In this document: in pieces, positions 10,257 through 20,355 of the stretch | How the letters are laid out: the number at the start of each line of letters is the position of its first letter | Numbering within the stretch: position 1 is the first letter of the stretch | Assembly (NCBI GenBank): GCA_003339415.1 | Contig: PDHQ01000026.1 | Coordinates: forward strand, 62,001 to 126,000 | Source of the DNA: Ophiocordyceps camponoti-saundersi (nom. inval.) | Lineage: Eukaryota; Ascomycota; Sordariomycetes; Hypocreales; Ophiocordycipitaceae | Reading direction: 5' to 3' | DNA: 64,000 nt | Program-made: the position numbers and the translations under genes | The notes under the pieces: generated by a model | The model's database searches: none | The model's input: only the letters and a program-made list of their open reading frames with translations | Told to the model about the DNA's origin: nothing

Positions 10257-12470
10257 AGCAGCCTGTCCGGCTGGGAATGTAAGATGCCGCCATGAAGCAT
10301 CGAAGCGACGGAAGAATAGACAACCCTTTGCAGATAGAGTGACGGTCTTTGTCGAGGAGCTGAGCTCGACGGGGGCCTCGGCCGCCCCCTTTGCGATTGG
10401 CCGTGACTCTCTCCCTTTCGCCACTTCGGACATGGACCCCTTTACGGTTGGCCTTCCACCATCAGGTTGAGCTCTCTCCCTTGGGGCCACCCGGACGTGG
10501 GTTGAGAGAAAGAAGGATACGGAGGTATGTCCCTCTCCACGGCATGGCGCAATGAACAAGATCGGTGCCTTATCTCACGAGATATTAGAAGCCGTGCCTT
10601 TACGAGTCCGTGCTGCAGCAGCAGTTCAAAGAGTCGGCGCGGCTGCAGGACGTCCTGTGCGGCACGGTATAATCAACCGGGCCGCGGGTATCCAAACAGC
10701 GAGGCGACAGATTGGCGACGAAACGGCCGATAGTGAAGAGTCGAGCGATTGGCGAAAACCAGGAGAGAGGGCTAGACCGTGCAGACGGATTCTCTGATGG
10801 TGTGTGTACGTTTGTGTGTGTATGTGTCTAATGGCCAACAATCAACGGCGTGATGGTTGCCATCAGCAAGGGCGATGATATCGTATACGAGGGTTGGCGT
10901 GGCAAGCGTAAGAATAGAGTGTCCGAGCCGCGTCTGCGGGCCGTGCCATGCCATGCCGACGTCGAAGGCATATGGTCCGAGCCCTCGCAGGCCGTCCATT
11001 GGTTCGCCGTGCTTCTATCAGCTCAGTCTTTTGTCTGTCTGTCTGTCCGGATCTCTTTCTCCGTCTGTCTGTCTGTTTGTCCGTATGTCTCCTTCGCCCA
11101 GAGCATCTCAATATCCGCGGCGTCTATCCTGTCGTGTCTCCCCAGGGAAAAAAGAACATACATGGGTATGTAGGTAGGTCCGAACAGCCCCGCGGCATAA
11201 TCCGACCGCCGACATACAGCAACAATGTATTCAAGCCACGATAAGGTAGTCTGAGAAGCGAGATCGTCCTGACAAGCGAGATGATGGGCGGATACCAGGT
11301 AAAGGGGTGAGAGAAGACAGACAAAGCAAAACACACAGTTGAGGCGTTGAAAAGGGGTGGTGTGTGGCTTGTCAGCTTCGAGGAGCCGCGGCAGGGGTTC
11401 CAACCAAAAAGGTCATCCTAATTGGGAAAGGAGCTACAGCGCGAACACCTTCGATATCCTCATGTGCATGCATATGTCGCTAGCGTATGTATGTATTCAG
11501 GTATGTATTTAGGTAGGTAAGTGCATAGAGCACATATGCATTTGTCAGATTCCTCTTACTCTCAGGACAGAACCCCCATTATCTACCGGATAAGTGTATA
11601 ATGGTCGAAATCCGTCTATTGCAACGCATCCCGTTTCTTGAACAGTAGCTTCTTGCCCCATGGCAGCATCAGCAGCCGAGCAGGTTTTCGTCTAACAGTA
11701 CGGAGTAGGAGGTAGGCATGTATTTATAGCGTATGCATGTATGCAGCTTGGTAGTAGCATGCAATGCTAGCCTGCCAGGTAGATATGCACATACTAGGAG
11801 CGTAGGTGGGCACCTATGCATGCGTGAGGCACACCGCATGCATGAGGCGTGCATGCATGCAGGAAACGAGGCTCGTCGTTCCACCCTCCCTCAGGCACAC
11901 AGGCACCACCAACAGCGGCGGCGATCTATCATATGCGAAGCCTCGCGGTACGCCACCTTCTATCTGCAGACATGAGACAGTCCTAAGCCGATACTCGATC
12001 TCGCCCCGGCTTGCGCCATATCTTGACGAGTATCTGCTTATCTGCGCCTTCGACTCGCCGCTATCTCAGCTCGTCGCCATCCCATCTATCAACCTCCGCC
12101 ACCGACCTACATGATGCCAACCTTCATCAATTTGGACCACGACGGCTCAATGCGACGCTCCGAACCGCCTCGGGCAGCGTCGCAATATTTGTCCGCTTTC
12201 GTAACCACCACAAGCACCCGGCGATACCAACGGCCCGCAGCCTCGTGTCACCATCACCGACATGCCTCTGGCCATGCCATGGAAGCCACTTGAGGCTCTT
12301 GAGAGGGGAGAGATCTCTTGTGCCTCCCCCCTCTTCTTCCCCGTTTGTTTGATTTTTTGCCCCCTTTACTGGCTCAGGAGCCTTGTCAGCGGCCCATTGA
12401 TCTTTTCTTCTTGAGGCCTTCTTCGCTCCTTGTCCTGAAGTTTCCAATCTTCTCTCACATTAACGTCGCC
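10031..12470. other. 2.4 kb divergent spacer GT2 / GH16
   Basis: Besides the G run it has GTCTGTCTGTCTGT-type repeats around 11030-11095, short TATGTATG and GCATGCATGC repeats around 11465-11870, and a pyrimidine-rich leader at 12310-12460 before the GH16 start. Small open frames here are low complexity and show no family signature. It likely holds both promoters and long 5' leaders. Confidence 0.5.
10207..10254. repeat. 48-base homopolymer G run
   Basis: 48 uninterrupted G on the plus strand, a C run on the GT2 coding strand 177 bp upstream of the GT2 ATG. Expect assembly length error here. Confidence 0.95.
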
Positions 12471-14077
12471 ATGACGGATATACAAGAGAAGTCGCAGGCC
12501 AGGTCCAGCTCGTCCGTTGAAGCACCGGTGGCTACTCGTCGCCGCTTCACCAGCTATCGTCTCCGCGGCCCCTATCCAAAGCCATGGCTTGATGACCCTG
12601 CCATCAAGAAGACGCGGCTGAACAACATCATCGTCGGGGCCTTGGTGTTTCTCGGCTTCGCTGCGGCTGCTGTCATTGCCTATTTCATGGTCCGGCCATA
12701 CCAGGATTTGCCCGTGCGTCGACGATGTTCTTTTGTCTACTTTCTCGAGACCTGTGCCTGCTCACTCGTCCGCTAGTATTGTCTCGTATACGAGGATGAC
12801 TTTTCCTCGCTCAACACTGACATCTGGTCGCACGAAGTACAACTCGACGGCTTCGGCACTGGGGCCTTTGACTGGACGACAACTGATCCGCGCAACTCAT
12901 ACGTTGACGCAGCCGGCCTGCACTTGGTACCGACGCTCACCAATGAGACGACGGCCATTACCAATGATGACATGTTTGCCAACTACACTCTCGACCTCTC
13001 CCGCGACGGGTCCTGCACCTCGCGCCGCAATTCGTCCTGTTTCGCTCACAGCGATCCTGTCGAAGGCAGCATGATCCCGCCCGTTCGCAGCGCCCGTCTG
13101 TCGACCCGTGGGCGCCGTAGCATCCGCTATGGCAAGGTTGAGGTCGTAGCCAAGCTGCCGCGGGGTGACTGGATCTGGCCGGCCATCTGTACGTTGTTTT
13201 TTTTTGGTTCTATAGCGACGCACACGTATAAGCCAACGCTGACCTCTGACACGCACACACTTACCCCTTGCATCAGGGATGATGCCGGAAGATTCAGTTT
13301 ACGGCGAGTGGCCACGCAGCGGAGAGATTGACATTATGGAGAGTCGTGGAAACTCCCGTCTGTATCCGGAGGGGGGGAACGATATTTACTACGGCACACT
13401 ACACTGGGGGTGAGTCGTCTTGTTATGTGGCATACTGTTTCACAATCTCATCATCCTGCCATCCAGCCCTACAGCCGAGACGGACTCGTACTGGCTCACG
13501 ACCGGTGCCAAGAAGATCCGCCGAGGCGACTTTAGCAAGGGCTTCCACACCTTTGGCATCCAATGGACGTCACGCTACATCTATTTTTACCTAGACTCTC
13601 GCATTCACCAGATCAAGTTTGTCGACTTTCGGCGGGACAAGCCGCTCTATCGCCTCGGCCGCTTCTCCCAGATGGCGGAGAATCAGACTCTGCTGGCAGA
13701 CCCGTGGTCGGGATCGAAGTCGCCTACCGGGAACGCTCCTTTTGATCAACGTTTCAACCTGATTCTCAGCGTCGCCGTCGGCGCTCGCAACGGGTGGTTC
13801 CCGTACGTTGTTTCTTTTCATATCCGTGCTTTGGCATACATCTAGGTGTATACTTGTGTGTACGTTGTGGACTTGGTAACTAACACAATGGGTGTAAAGT
13901 GATCACGTCGGAGGCAAGCCTTGGATCGACGCGGCCAAGAACTCCCAATGGATGTTCTGGGATGCGGCAAAGGATTGGCTCCCTACTTGGGCGCCTGGCG
14001 ATGAGCATGGGATGACGGTACGGTCGGTCAAGATGTGGCAACAGGGGACTTGCGGACAGCCTGATTTGGAGTTGTAG
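12471..14077 (+). CDS. GH16 family glucanase/transglycosylase-like protein, membrane anchored
   Basis: Predicted beta-1,3(4)-glucan-active enzyme of glycoside hydrolase family 16, GNBP-like fungal type. Exons are 12471-12713, 12777-13188, 13277-13409, 13467-13802 and 13900-14077, giving 433 residues. A short basic N-terminus and one hydrophobic helix at about residues 50-74 (NNIIVGALVFLGF...) suggest a type II membrane protein with the catalytic domain outside. The catalytic motif GEIDIME is intact near residue 236, with both acid residues present. Conserved flanks are FRYGKVEV-like IRYGKVEVVAKLPRGDWIWPAIW, YYGTLHWG and FHTFGIQWT. Several N-x-S/T sites fit secretion. Function in wall remodelling is inferred from family. 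Confidence 0.9.
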
Positions 14078-14360
14078 TGGGATATCCGTTCTATCCTATA
14101 CATGTGTATGTATGTATGTATGTGTGTATTAGATGCAGTTTCTCAACGTCGCGGTGATGGGATGCCATTTCCCATATTAGATCCAATCTCTCAACGCTAT
14201 ACCGGCCCGCGCCAACGGGGCTGCCGTCACCACCGAAGAGACACACACCACTATACAGATCACTGAAGCATACGACCCAGTCGGTAGGCACAGGCTATAG
14301 CTGGCTCGCCTATACCGCTTATAAGGCCCCCACTCCACCAGCTTGTTCCGTCAGCCGCAA

Positions 14361-14374
14361 GGGGGGGGGGGGGG
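14361..14374. repeat. 14-base G run
   Basis: Homopolymer in the GH16 3' spacer. Confidence 0.9.
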
Positions 14375-16184
14375 CTTTAGACCAATCGCGCGCGCTTCTA
14401 GTAATCAGGGTATAGCTTCGAAGGATATAGCAATGAGACCAAGAAGTTAGAACTTACACGTACAATGTATGTAAGAAGCCATCGCTAATACGCGAAATGC
14501 ATCCCACAAGTCTATCTAATACCTGCTTACAGCATTCATCCATTCACTCACTCACTCACTCACAACCCCATCCTCTACTCCTCCCCCCCCTTCCCCTGAC
14601 AAGGCTACGACGTACATACCCAGAAGGCACGCGATTGGACACAGAAACATGCAGCCCAGGCCATTCCTCTCCTCAGGACGCAGCATGAGTAAAGCGTAAA
14701 ACATACCAGCCTTTATTCAGCATCTTCAGAGGGTAGTGTTAGGAGGGTTAACGTAGTATCGTCATCATCAGCCTTAATATACGCAACATAGGAAAGAACC
14801 TAACCCTTAGTGATTATCAAGACTTTCTTTTTATAACCTACTTGGGGGCCGGTTCTATAGAGTGTTTCATCCTTGATTTTGTACGTCTGTTTGTGGAACG
14901 ATGAAGTGACGGGTACGAGAAAACACCTATCCCTGCCTGGGTAGGAATCTCTCCGACGACGATGGAGAGCATCTTTGAAAGCGTGCTCGTATCATGAAGC
15001 CTGACGGGACATGAGTACGAGAAACATCTACATCTACGAATACGATACATGATAGAGATTAGAGGGTGGGAAAGGTATATCAACCTCCATCTACGGATAC
15101 AAGCACACGATAAACACTCACATCTTGATTGGCGTTTCTCAGATCAAAAGAAGAGCTCCCTATCTTTCTAAGTCACCTATCCAGTCTGGGCTGTGAGTAT
15201 ATCATGAAAGGTGGCTGGCATGTACGAGAACACGCGCATACATAGCACATATCTATCTATCTACCTACATACATGTCTATCATCGACTCATACAAGACGA
15301 TGACAGATGCGATATGAGAACACATCTATGCTTCCCAGTTACCAGTCATTTACCTACTCCCAAGATAAGGGATTTTTCAGAGCGTATATACGGATACAGA
15401 CAGGCACATTTACGACAACACGATAGCCTGTACATACCGAGAGCATCTGTCTCTGATACTAACAGGCATGAGAAACACATCACGATAACCATACATCAAG
15501 TAAAATTGTCATCATCACGTAGACGACGAACCTCATCGACTTCCTTAAACCTATGTGAAAAAAAAGGGGGAGCGAGCGAAAGCAAAGCCCTTCCTTTTCC
15601 TTTCCTTTCCTTTCCCCCAACCAAACCCATATCAACCATGAATCCCCATCTAACCCATCCAACCATACCATCCTGCCCAATCCCAGCAAAAGAAAAGGGA
15701 CAAAGGGAAGTAAAAGAAAACCAGCTTCTCTATCCAAGCAACGCTTCAACACCAACGCAAGCAAAAGCAAAGCCATGACAACCCACGTAGAAACCCCCGT
15801 GGGCTGCCCCCACCCTTTCCATGCCGTCATCCTCCCCTTACCCTTTGCCCCCTCATTTTTGACATCCCACCAGCACCCGATGAGACAGAATTTGGAAAGT
15901 CCTCAAAGCGATGATAAAAGAAACTCTAGAAAAAGGAAAAAAAAAAGGTGTATGTGTGTGTATGTGAGTAGATGGTGCGGTTGAGAGATAAGAAGAATCG
16001 AGAGGGGGAGTGGGGGTGAGAAGAAAAGGAAGAGGGAGGTGGCATGAAAGTGATGTGTCAGTCGTAGTTGTGTGTTCTGGTGCCTTGTCCGTTTGGTTGT
16101 TTTGGTGACTGTTGATAAGGATGATCCCCATTCAATGGATGGGTGACAGTAGCGGAGAATAATGTATGTATATGGCTGAGTTTA

Positions 16185-16208
16185 TGTGTGTGTGTGTGTG
16201 TGTGTGTG
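16185..16208. repeat. (TG)12 microsatellite
   Basis: Twelve perfect TG units, flanked by degenerate TG-rich sequence to about 16290. Confidence 0.95.
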
Positions 16209-16386
16209 CGTATGCTTGGGCGCGTGTGGGCGTTTGAGTGTGTATGAGTTTGCGTGAGCGTTTGAGTGCAAGCCTGAATGTGTGAATGCGTGCCGAGTGT
16301 CTTTGGGAGGGAGGGACAAGAGAGAGAGAGGTCGACGAAACCTACCCCTTAACCCGGACCCAAGGTTAAAAAAGGGGGGGCAAGCC

Positions 16387-18900
16387 TCAACGTCTCCTAG
16401 CACCGCCAGTAGCACCAGCACCACCACCAGGGAAAAGCCTCCTCGTGCTACCCACGCTTCCCAGCTCACCGAATCGTCCCGTCTGCACAGCCGCGGGCAA
16501 AAGCGAAGCAGACCCGCTCGCGATCCGAACCTTCTCCTTGACGCTCTCGACCCAAGCCCTATTTTCGTCCGTCATCTCCACCTTGCGGCCCGAAGGACCC
16601 GCCAGGCCGAGAAAGGAGGAGCCGTCTTCGTCTTCGAACCAGCTTGATCGCGCAGATCGGTTCGAGTCCGCAGACGAGGGCTCCTTGTCCTTGAGAGTAG
16701 GCGCCGAAGCTGATCCGCTCGACGGCGTCCAGGGCCTCCGTCTGCTACCCATCGGGTAGGCCGCCTCTAGCGCGCGCATCTTGCGCACCTGCAGGGGCGT
16801 CGCCGGCGACAAGACGTCGTCCGCCGACGACGTCATTGCCGCCGCAGAGCTGGGCCTCGTCGGGCTCGAGGTAAAGAAAGATTGGTGGCTGGTAGGGGTC
16901 GAGGCAGACACCACCTCTCGGCAGATCTCGACCCTGCTGGCATGCTTGTTGGACCGACGCCCGTGATGACTGGCGTAGGCCTTGAGATACTCGCTGAGAT
17001 CGGCCCAGCCGCCGCCGACACGGACCATGACGCGCTCCCCGTGCTCGCCGACGCAGCGGATGAAGAGTTTGATGGGCGGCTCGCCCGTCGACCGCGACAA
17101 GTGATAGACCTTGATCTCCTGGTGGGCGCGCCGGTGCCTCGGCCGGCATTGCTTGGCGGGCGAGAGAGTAAACGACGGCGTAGCAGTGGCGGCGCGCGAC
17201 GACGAAACCGTCGAGAGGTTCGACGCGCAGCGACGTACGCCCTCCCGCGAGACGGCCGTGCGGAGCCGCGGGAGCTGCAGGTCCGGAGGATTGAGAATCA
17301 CCGGTTCCGAGGCGAGCTTGATCTTGGCGGCGGGTATGGCGTCGATGATGTCACTGATCTGCTGCTGAAGCTGCTGATCGTCGCCGCCATTCTCGCTCGT
17401 GAGCGTGTAGCTGGTCCCGTCCTCCATCATGGACATTGTGTCGTCGAAGTCGTTCGCGAAAGACTCGTCCGCCGGCGATTTCAGGAACAAGAGGTCATCC
17501 GCGCCCGTCTTTCCGTGCCGGTGAAGGGGGCTGCCGTCGGCGGGGTCGGTGTCCTGCAACCTGACGACAGGTGAAGTGGACATGTCCGGCGGCGAGCTCG
17601 ACAAGGCGTTGAAGCCGCTGAAGATGAGCGTCGACGCCTGCGAATTGAGGCTCTGATGGCTGTCACTCATCCGCAGCGGCGGCAACCCCAAGCCGTCGTC
17701 GTCTTCCTCGACGGCGCGGCTGGACAAGGGCGAAGTGTCTTCGGCCGAGAGCGCTTCGAGCGCCCCGTCACCCTGAACAATCGCCATTGGCAACCGACAA
17801 TGCGGAGGCGAAATGGCGTCGCGATGCTCGCCATGACATCTTCCAACCCTTGAAAGAGACTCGGGCGTCGAAGCTAGCGACTCGTCACCCGTCTCACGGT
17901 CATCATAAGTGCTACTCGGTAGACCCCTGCCAGTCTCCAACTCGTTATTTGGCCCGTCTGCCGGCCAGTTGGTCGTCGTCGTCAACTCGCCCGGTCCGGG
18001 AGACGCGATGGCGCTGTCGTCAGCACCGTCCAACGAGTATTTTGCTTGCGCGGGCATGATGTTCCTCTCGCACGCGGCGGTCCATTCAGTATAGTCTCGC
18101 TCCAGAGCCTCGACGCGGTCGATCCAGACGTCTGGCAGCGTGTCTGGCATGCCCTCGAGACAATCCAGCATGTGATCCAGGATACGAGAAGGTTCCGCGA
18201 CAGTGGCGGCCAAGCTTGTCTCCGGGTCTTTGCGCTCGGCGCCGTAGCTCGCCCTGTCGGCCGCGAGACGGGCTTCGGCGTCTTCGAGAGCGTAGAGAAA
18301 GGGCGACACCTCTCGTAGAACTCTTAAACGTATGGTCCAGAGGCGCAACAAGGCCGACAGACGGGCCAAGTTGGGAAGCGCCTGCATGACGATTGTGGTG
18401 ATGACGGCCGTCAAGTCGTCCATTTTGATGAAGCTGGAGGCCGACGACAGCGACGAGAGATCCGAGTCGGTGGCAGGAGTGGTCGGTCTCGACAGAGGCA
18501 AGACATGATTCGCCAGGACGTGTTTTTTTATATCCTCGACGTCCAGCCGGTCCAAGTCGCGACCAATCTGGTCGACCCTGTCAGCGTAACGCGCCGCCTC
18601 GACATTGGACAGGCCAACGCTGAGGAAAGCCTGGTCAAAAGCCGCAGGCCAGGTCCATCCTTCCAGCTCGACGAGCCACTCCCACACGCGACGGGAGAAG
18701 AGAGCAGCGCGCAGGGCGACGTCTCGATCGGGAGAAGGCGCAGCGTCCAGACAGGCACTCAGGGCGCCGGCCGGCGCGGCCAGAGCCTCGACGGCGGTGG
18801 CTGGCGCTAGGCGAGCGAGGAGATCGTCTCGATTTGCGGCGAAGATGGAGTGCCGCTTAGCATGATGTGCTCGAAAGCGCGCTGAGGGCTGATCCGCCAT
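16387..18900 (-). CDS. KAR9-like cytoskeletal protein with GAR (GAS2-related) domain
   Basis: Single exon, 837 residues. The N-terminal helical part (RVWEWLVELEGWTWP near residue 70, NLARLSALLRLWTIRL near 175, LREVSPFLYALEDAEARL) resembles the fungal KAR9 region, which links microtubule plus ends to actin-based transport for spindle and nuclear positioning. The middle is Ser/Asp-rich and probably disordered. A block near residues 605-640 with VRVGGGWADLSEYLKAY matches the GAS2/GAR microtubule-binding domain core, with the basic ASHHGRRS after it. The C-terminus is Gly/Arg-rich. Start ATG at 18900 (MADQPSARF). Which yeast protein it truly equals is uncertain because KAR9 is poorly conserved. 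Confidence 0.75.
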   Translation of the reverse strand: MADQPSARFRAHHAKRHSIFAANRDDLLARLAPATAVEALAAPAGALSACLDAAPSPDRDVALRAALFSRRVWEWLVELEGWTWPAAFDQAFLSVGLSNVEAARYADRVDQIGRDLDRLDVEDIKKHVLANHVLPLSRPTTPATDSDLSSLSSASSFIKMDDLTAVITTIVMQALPNLARLSALLRLWTIRLRVLREVSPFLYALEDAEARLAADRASYGAERKDPETSLAATVAEPSRILDHMLDCLEGMPDTLPDVWIDRVEALERDYTEWTAACERNIMPAQAKYSLDGADDSAIASPGPGELTTTTNWPADGPNNELETGRGLPSSTYDDRETGDESLASTPESLSRVGRCHGEHRDAISPPHCRLPMAIVQGDGALEALSAEDTSPLSSRAVEEDDDGLGLPPLRMSDSHQSLNSQASTLIFSGFNALSSSPPDMSTSPVVRLQDTDPADGSPLHRHGKTGADDLLFLKSPADESFANDFDDTMSMMEDGTSYTLTSENGGDDQQLQQQISDIIDAIPAAKIKLASEPVILNPPDLQLPRLRTAVSREGVRRCASNLSTVSSSRAATATPSFTLSPAKQCRPRHRRAHQEIKVYHLSRSTGEPPIKLFIRCVGEHGERVMVRVGGGWADLSEYLKAYASHHGRRSNKHASRVEICREVVSASTPTSHQSFFTSSPTRPSSAAAMTSSADDVLSPATPLQVRKMRALEAAYPMGSRRRPWTPSSGSASAPTLKDKEPSSADSNRSARSSWFEDEDGSSFLGLAGPSGRKVEMTDENRAWVESVKEKVRIASGSASLLPAAVQTGRFGELGSVGSTRRLFPGGGAGATGGARRR

Positions 18901-20355
18901 TGTTTTTGTGATGTTTCTTGTTTCGCGTAGGTTGGTTTGGTTTGGTTGGCTCGTTGGTCTTCGTCGAGGTCTTCGTCGAGGTCTTCCTGTTCGTCGTCGC
19001 GTTGGGTTGGCACTCGCACACGAGGTTCTATCGAGAGATGAGACGTTTCCTCAATCACCAAGGCCGAAACCACATCATAACCCGGGCGAAAAGGTCGTAA
19101 CAAGCCGGCTAGCGATGACGATGACGATGCCCATAGCTAAATCGGAACAGCCGGCAACGACAACAAAGACTCCAGGTTCATGCAAGAAAGAGGAACAGGG
19201 AAAGATTGGAGGTAGGAAAAAAAAAGAAAAGAAAGACACCGAAAGACCAGGCTCGAGGGAGAGAAAAAGAAAAAGGAAGGAATTCCAGGGACAACGAGCA
19301 GACAAGCAAAGGGGACACGGACGCTCGGGGGAGAGGAGGAAGAGACGAGAGGAGGAGGGGGGGGGGGGGGGGAGGAAGAAATATAGTGAAGGGAGTTATT
19401 ACCCGAACCGAGACATCGGACGAATAGGAAATAAGAGATAGGGAAGAAGGAAAGAAAGAGGCAATTATAAAAAGGGAGGCTGAAAGGGAGGAAGAAGGAA
19501 GGGAGGCGGACAAAATAGACACAGAGCGAGGAATAACCTGAATAGTCTGCGGACGACTATTTGGCTGGACGAGATAATGGGCCGAGGAGGATGCCTATCA
19601 TGCTCGAACAGGTATCATGGCAAAAGCCGTCACCGTACTGTATGTATTACTGAGCGTCGGTGATCGCCTGCACTGTATGTACACACTTACCTCCCACCTA
19701 GGAGAGGTATTCAACGTAAGCCGGCACTCAACGCCTCCAGTCCCCCACCACCACCACCAGCCTGCTTCAGCCTTCCCCCATCCCGATTTATCGGAGGGGG
19801 CACACCGAGCTGTAGCATTTACATACACACTGTACACACGGTGTGCAACTGACGTAATAACTACTCACACACTTACACATCCATCTTCAGAGACATTAAG
19901 AAAGAAGGAAAAAAAAACCCTCACAAACGAAACCAGCCTCATGATGATCAGGATGGCGACATTCCGGCCCGGGGCGTCAGTTTCAGCCCGCGACAAAGTT
20001 TTCCGTCCGTCTTTCCGATGAAGAAGGAATCTCAGTGTGTATATATGTATATACAGACATTGTATGCGAGGACGGTTCATTCGTGCAGCAGGTAGGTTTT
20101 ACATATAATCCGTAGGTTGTAGATAGATGGCTGAGATCGTCAGTCGCGTAAGCAACGGACAGCCTCCCGCGTCGGAAAGGTGCGTTTGTATGTACATACG
20201 CCTTCACGATGGGCGCACGACACAAGGATGCAAGGGACGGACGAACGAAGCAAGAAGAAAGCAATACGGCCAAGATGCCCCGGGCAACGAGGAGGGCCAC
20301 CCACCCCCAGAGAAGGGACCAAGCGGGTGAAACCCAACATGTTATTCCTGTCTTG
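18901..20355. other. Spacer between KAR9-like and FarA-like genes
   Basis: 1.45 kb. It holds a purine-rich tract at about 19190-19510 including a 16-base G run (19357-19372), and the 3' flank of the regulator gene. Open frames here are low complexity (GAAAG-type). No feature otherwise. Confidence 0.5.
19357..19372. repeat. 16-base G run
   Basis: Homopolymer within a GA-rich tract upstream of the KAR9-like gene. Confidence 0.9.

Larger units (their letters stand above)
14078..16386. other. 2.3 kb convergent spacer with microsatellites
   Basis: Between the GH16 and KAR9-like stop codons. It contains a 14-base G run (14361-14374), ACTC repeats near 14540, CTTTCCTTTTCC repeats near 15595, and a (TG)12 repeat. 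No supportable open frame or RNA gene was seen. Confidence 0.55.

Noticed and set aside
10083..10559. Minus-strand frame with 15-16 Pro in a row
   Set aside because: The Pro run is only the translation of the G48 homopolymer; no domain or splice context.
16882..17574. 230-residue plus-strand frame
   Set aside because: Antisense to the KAR9-like gene, without a known motif.
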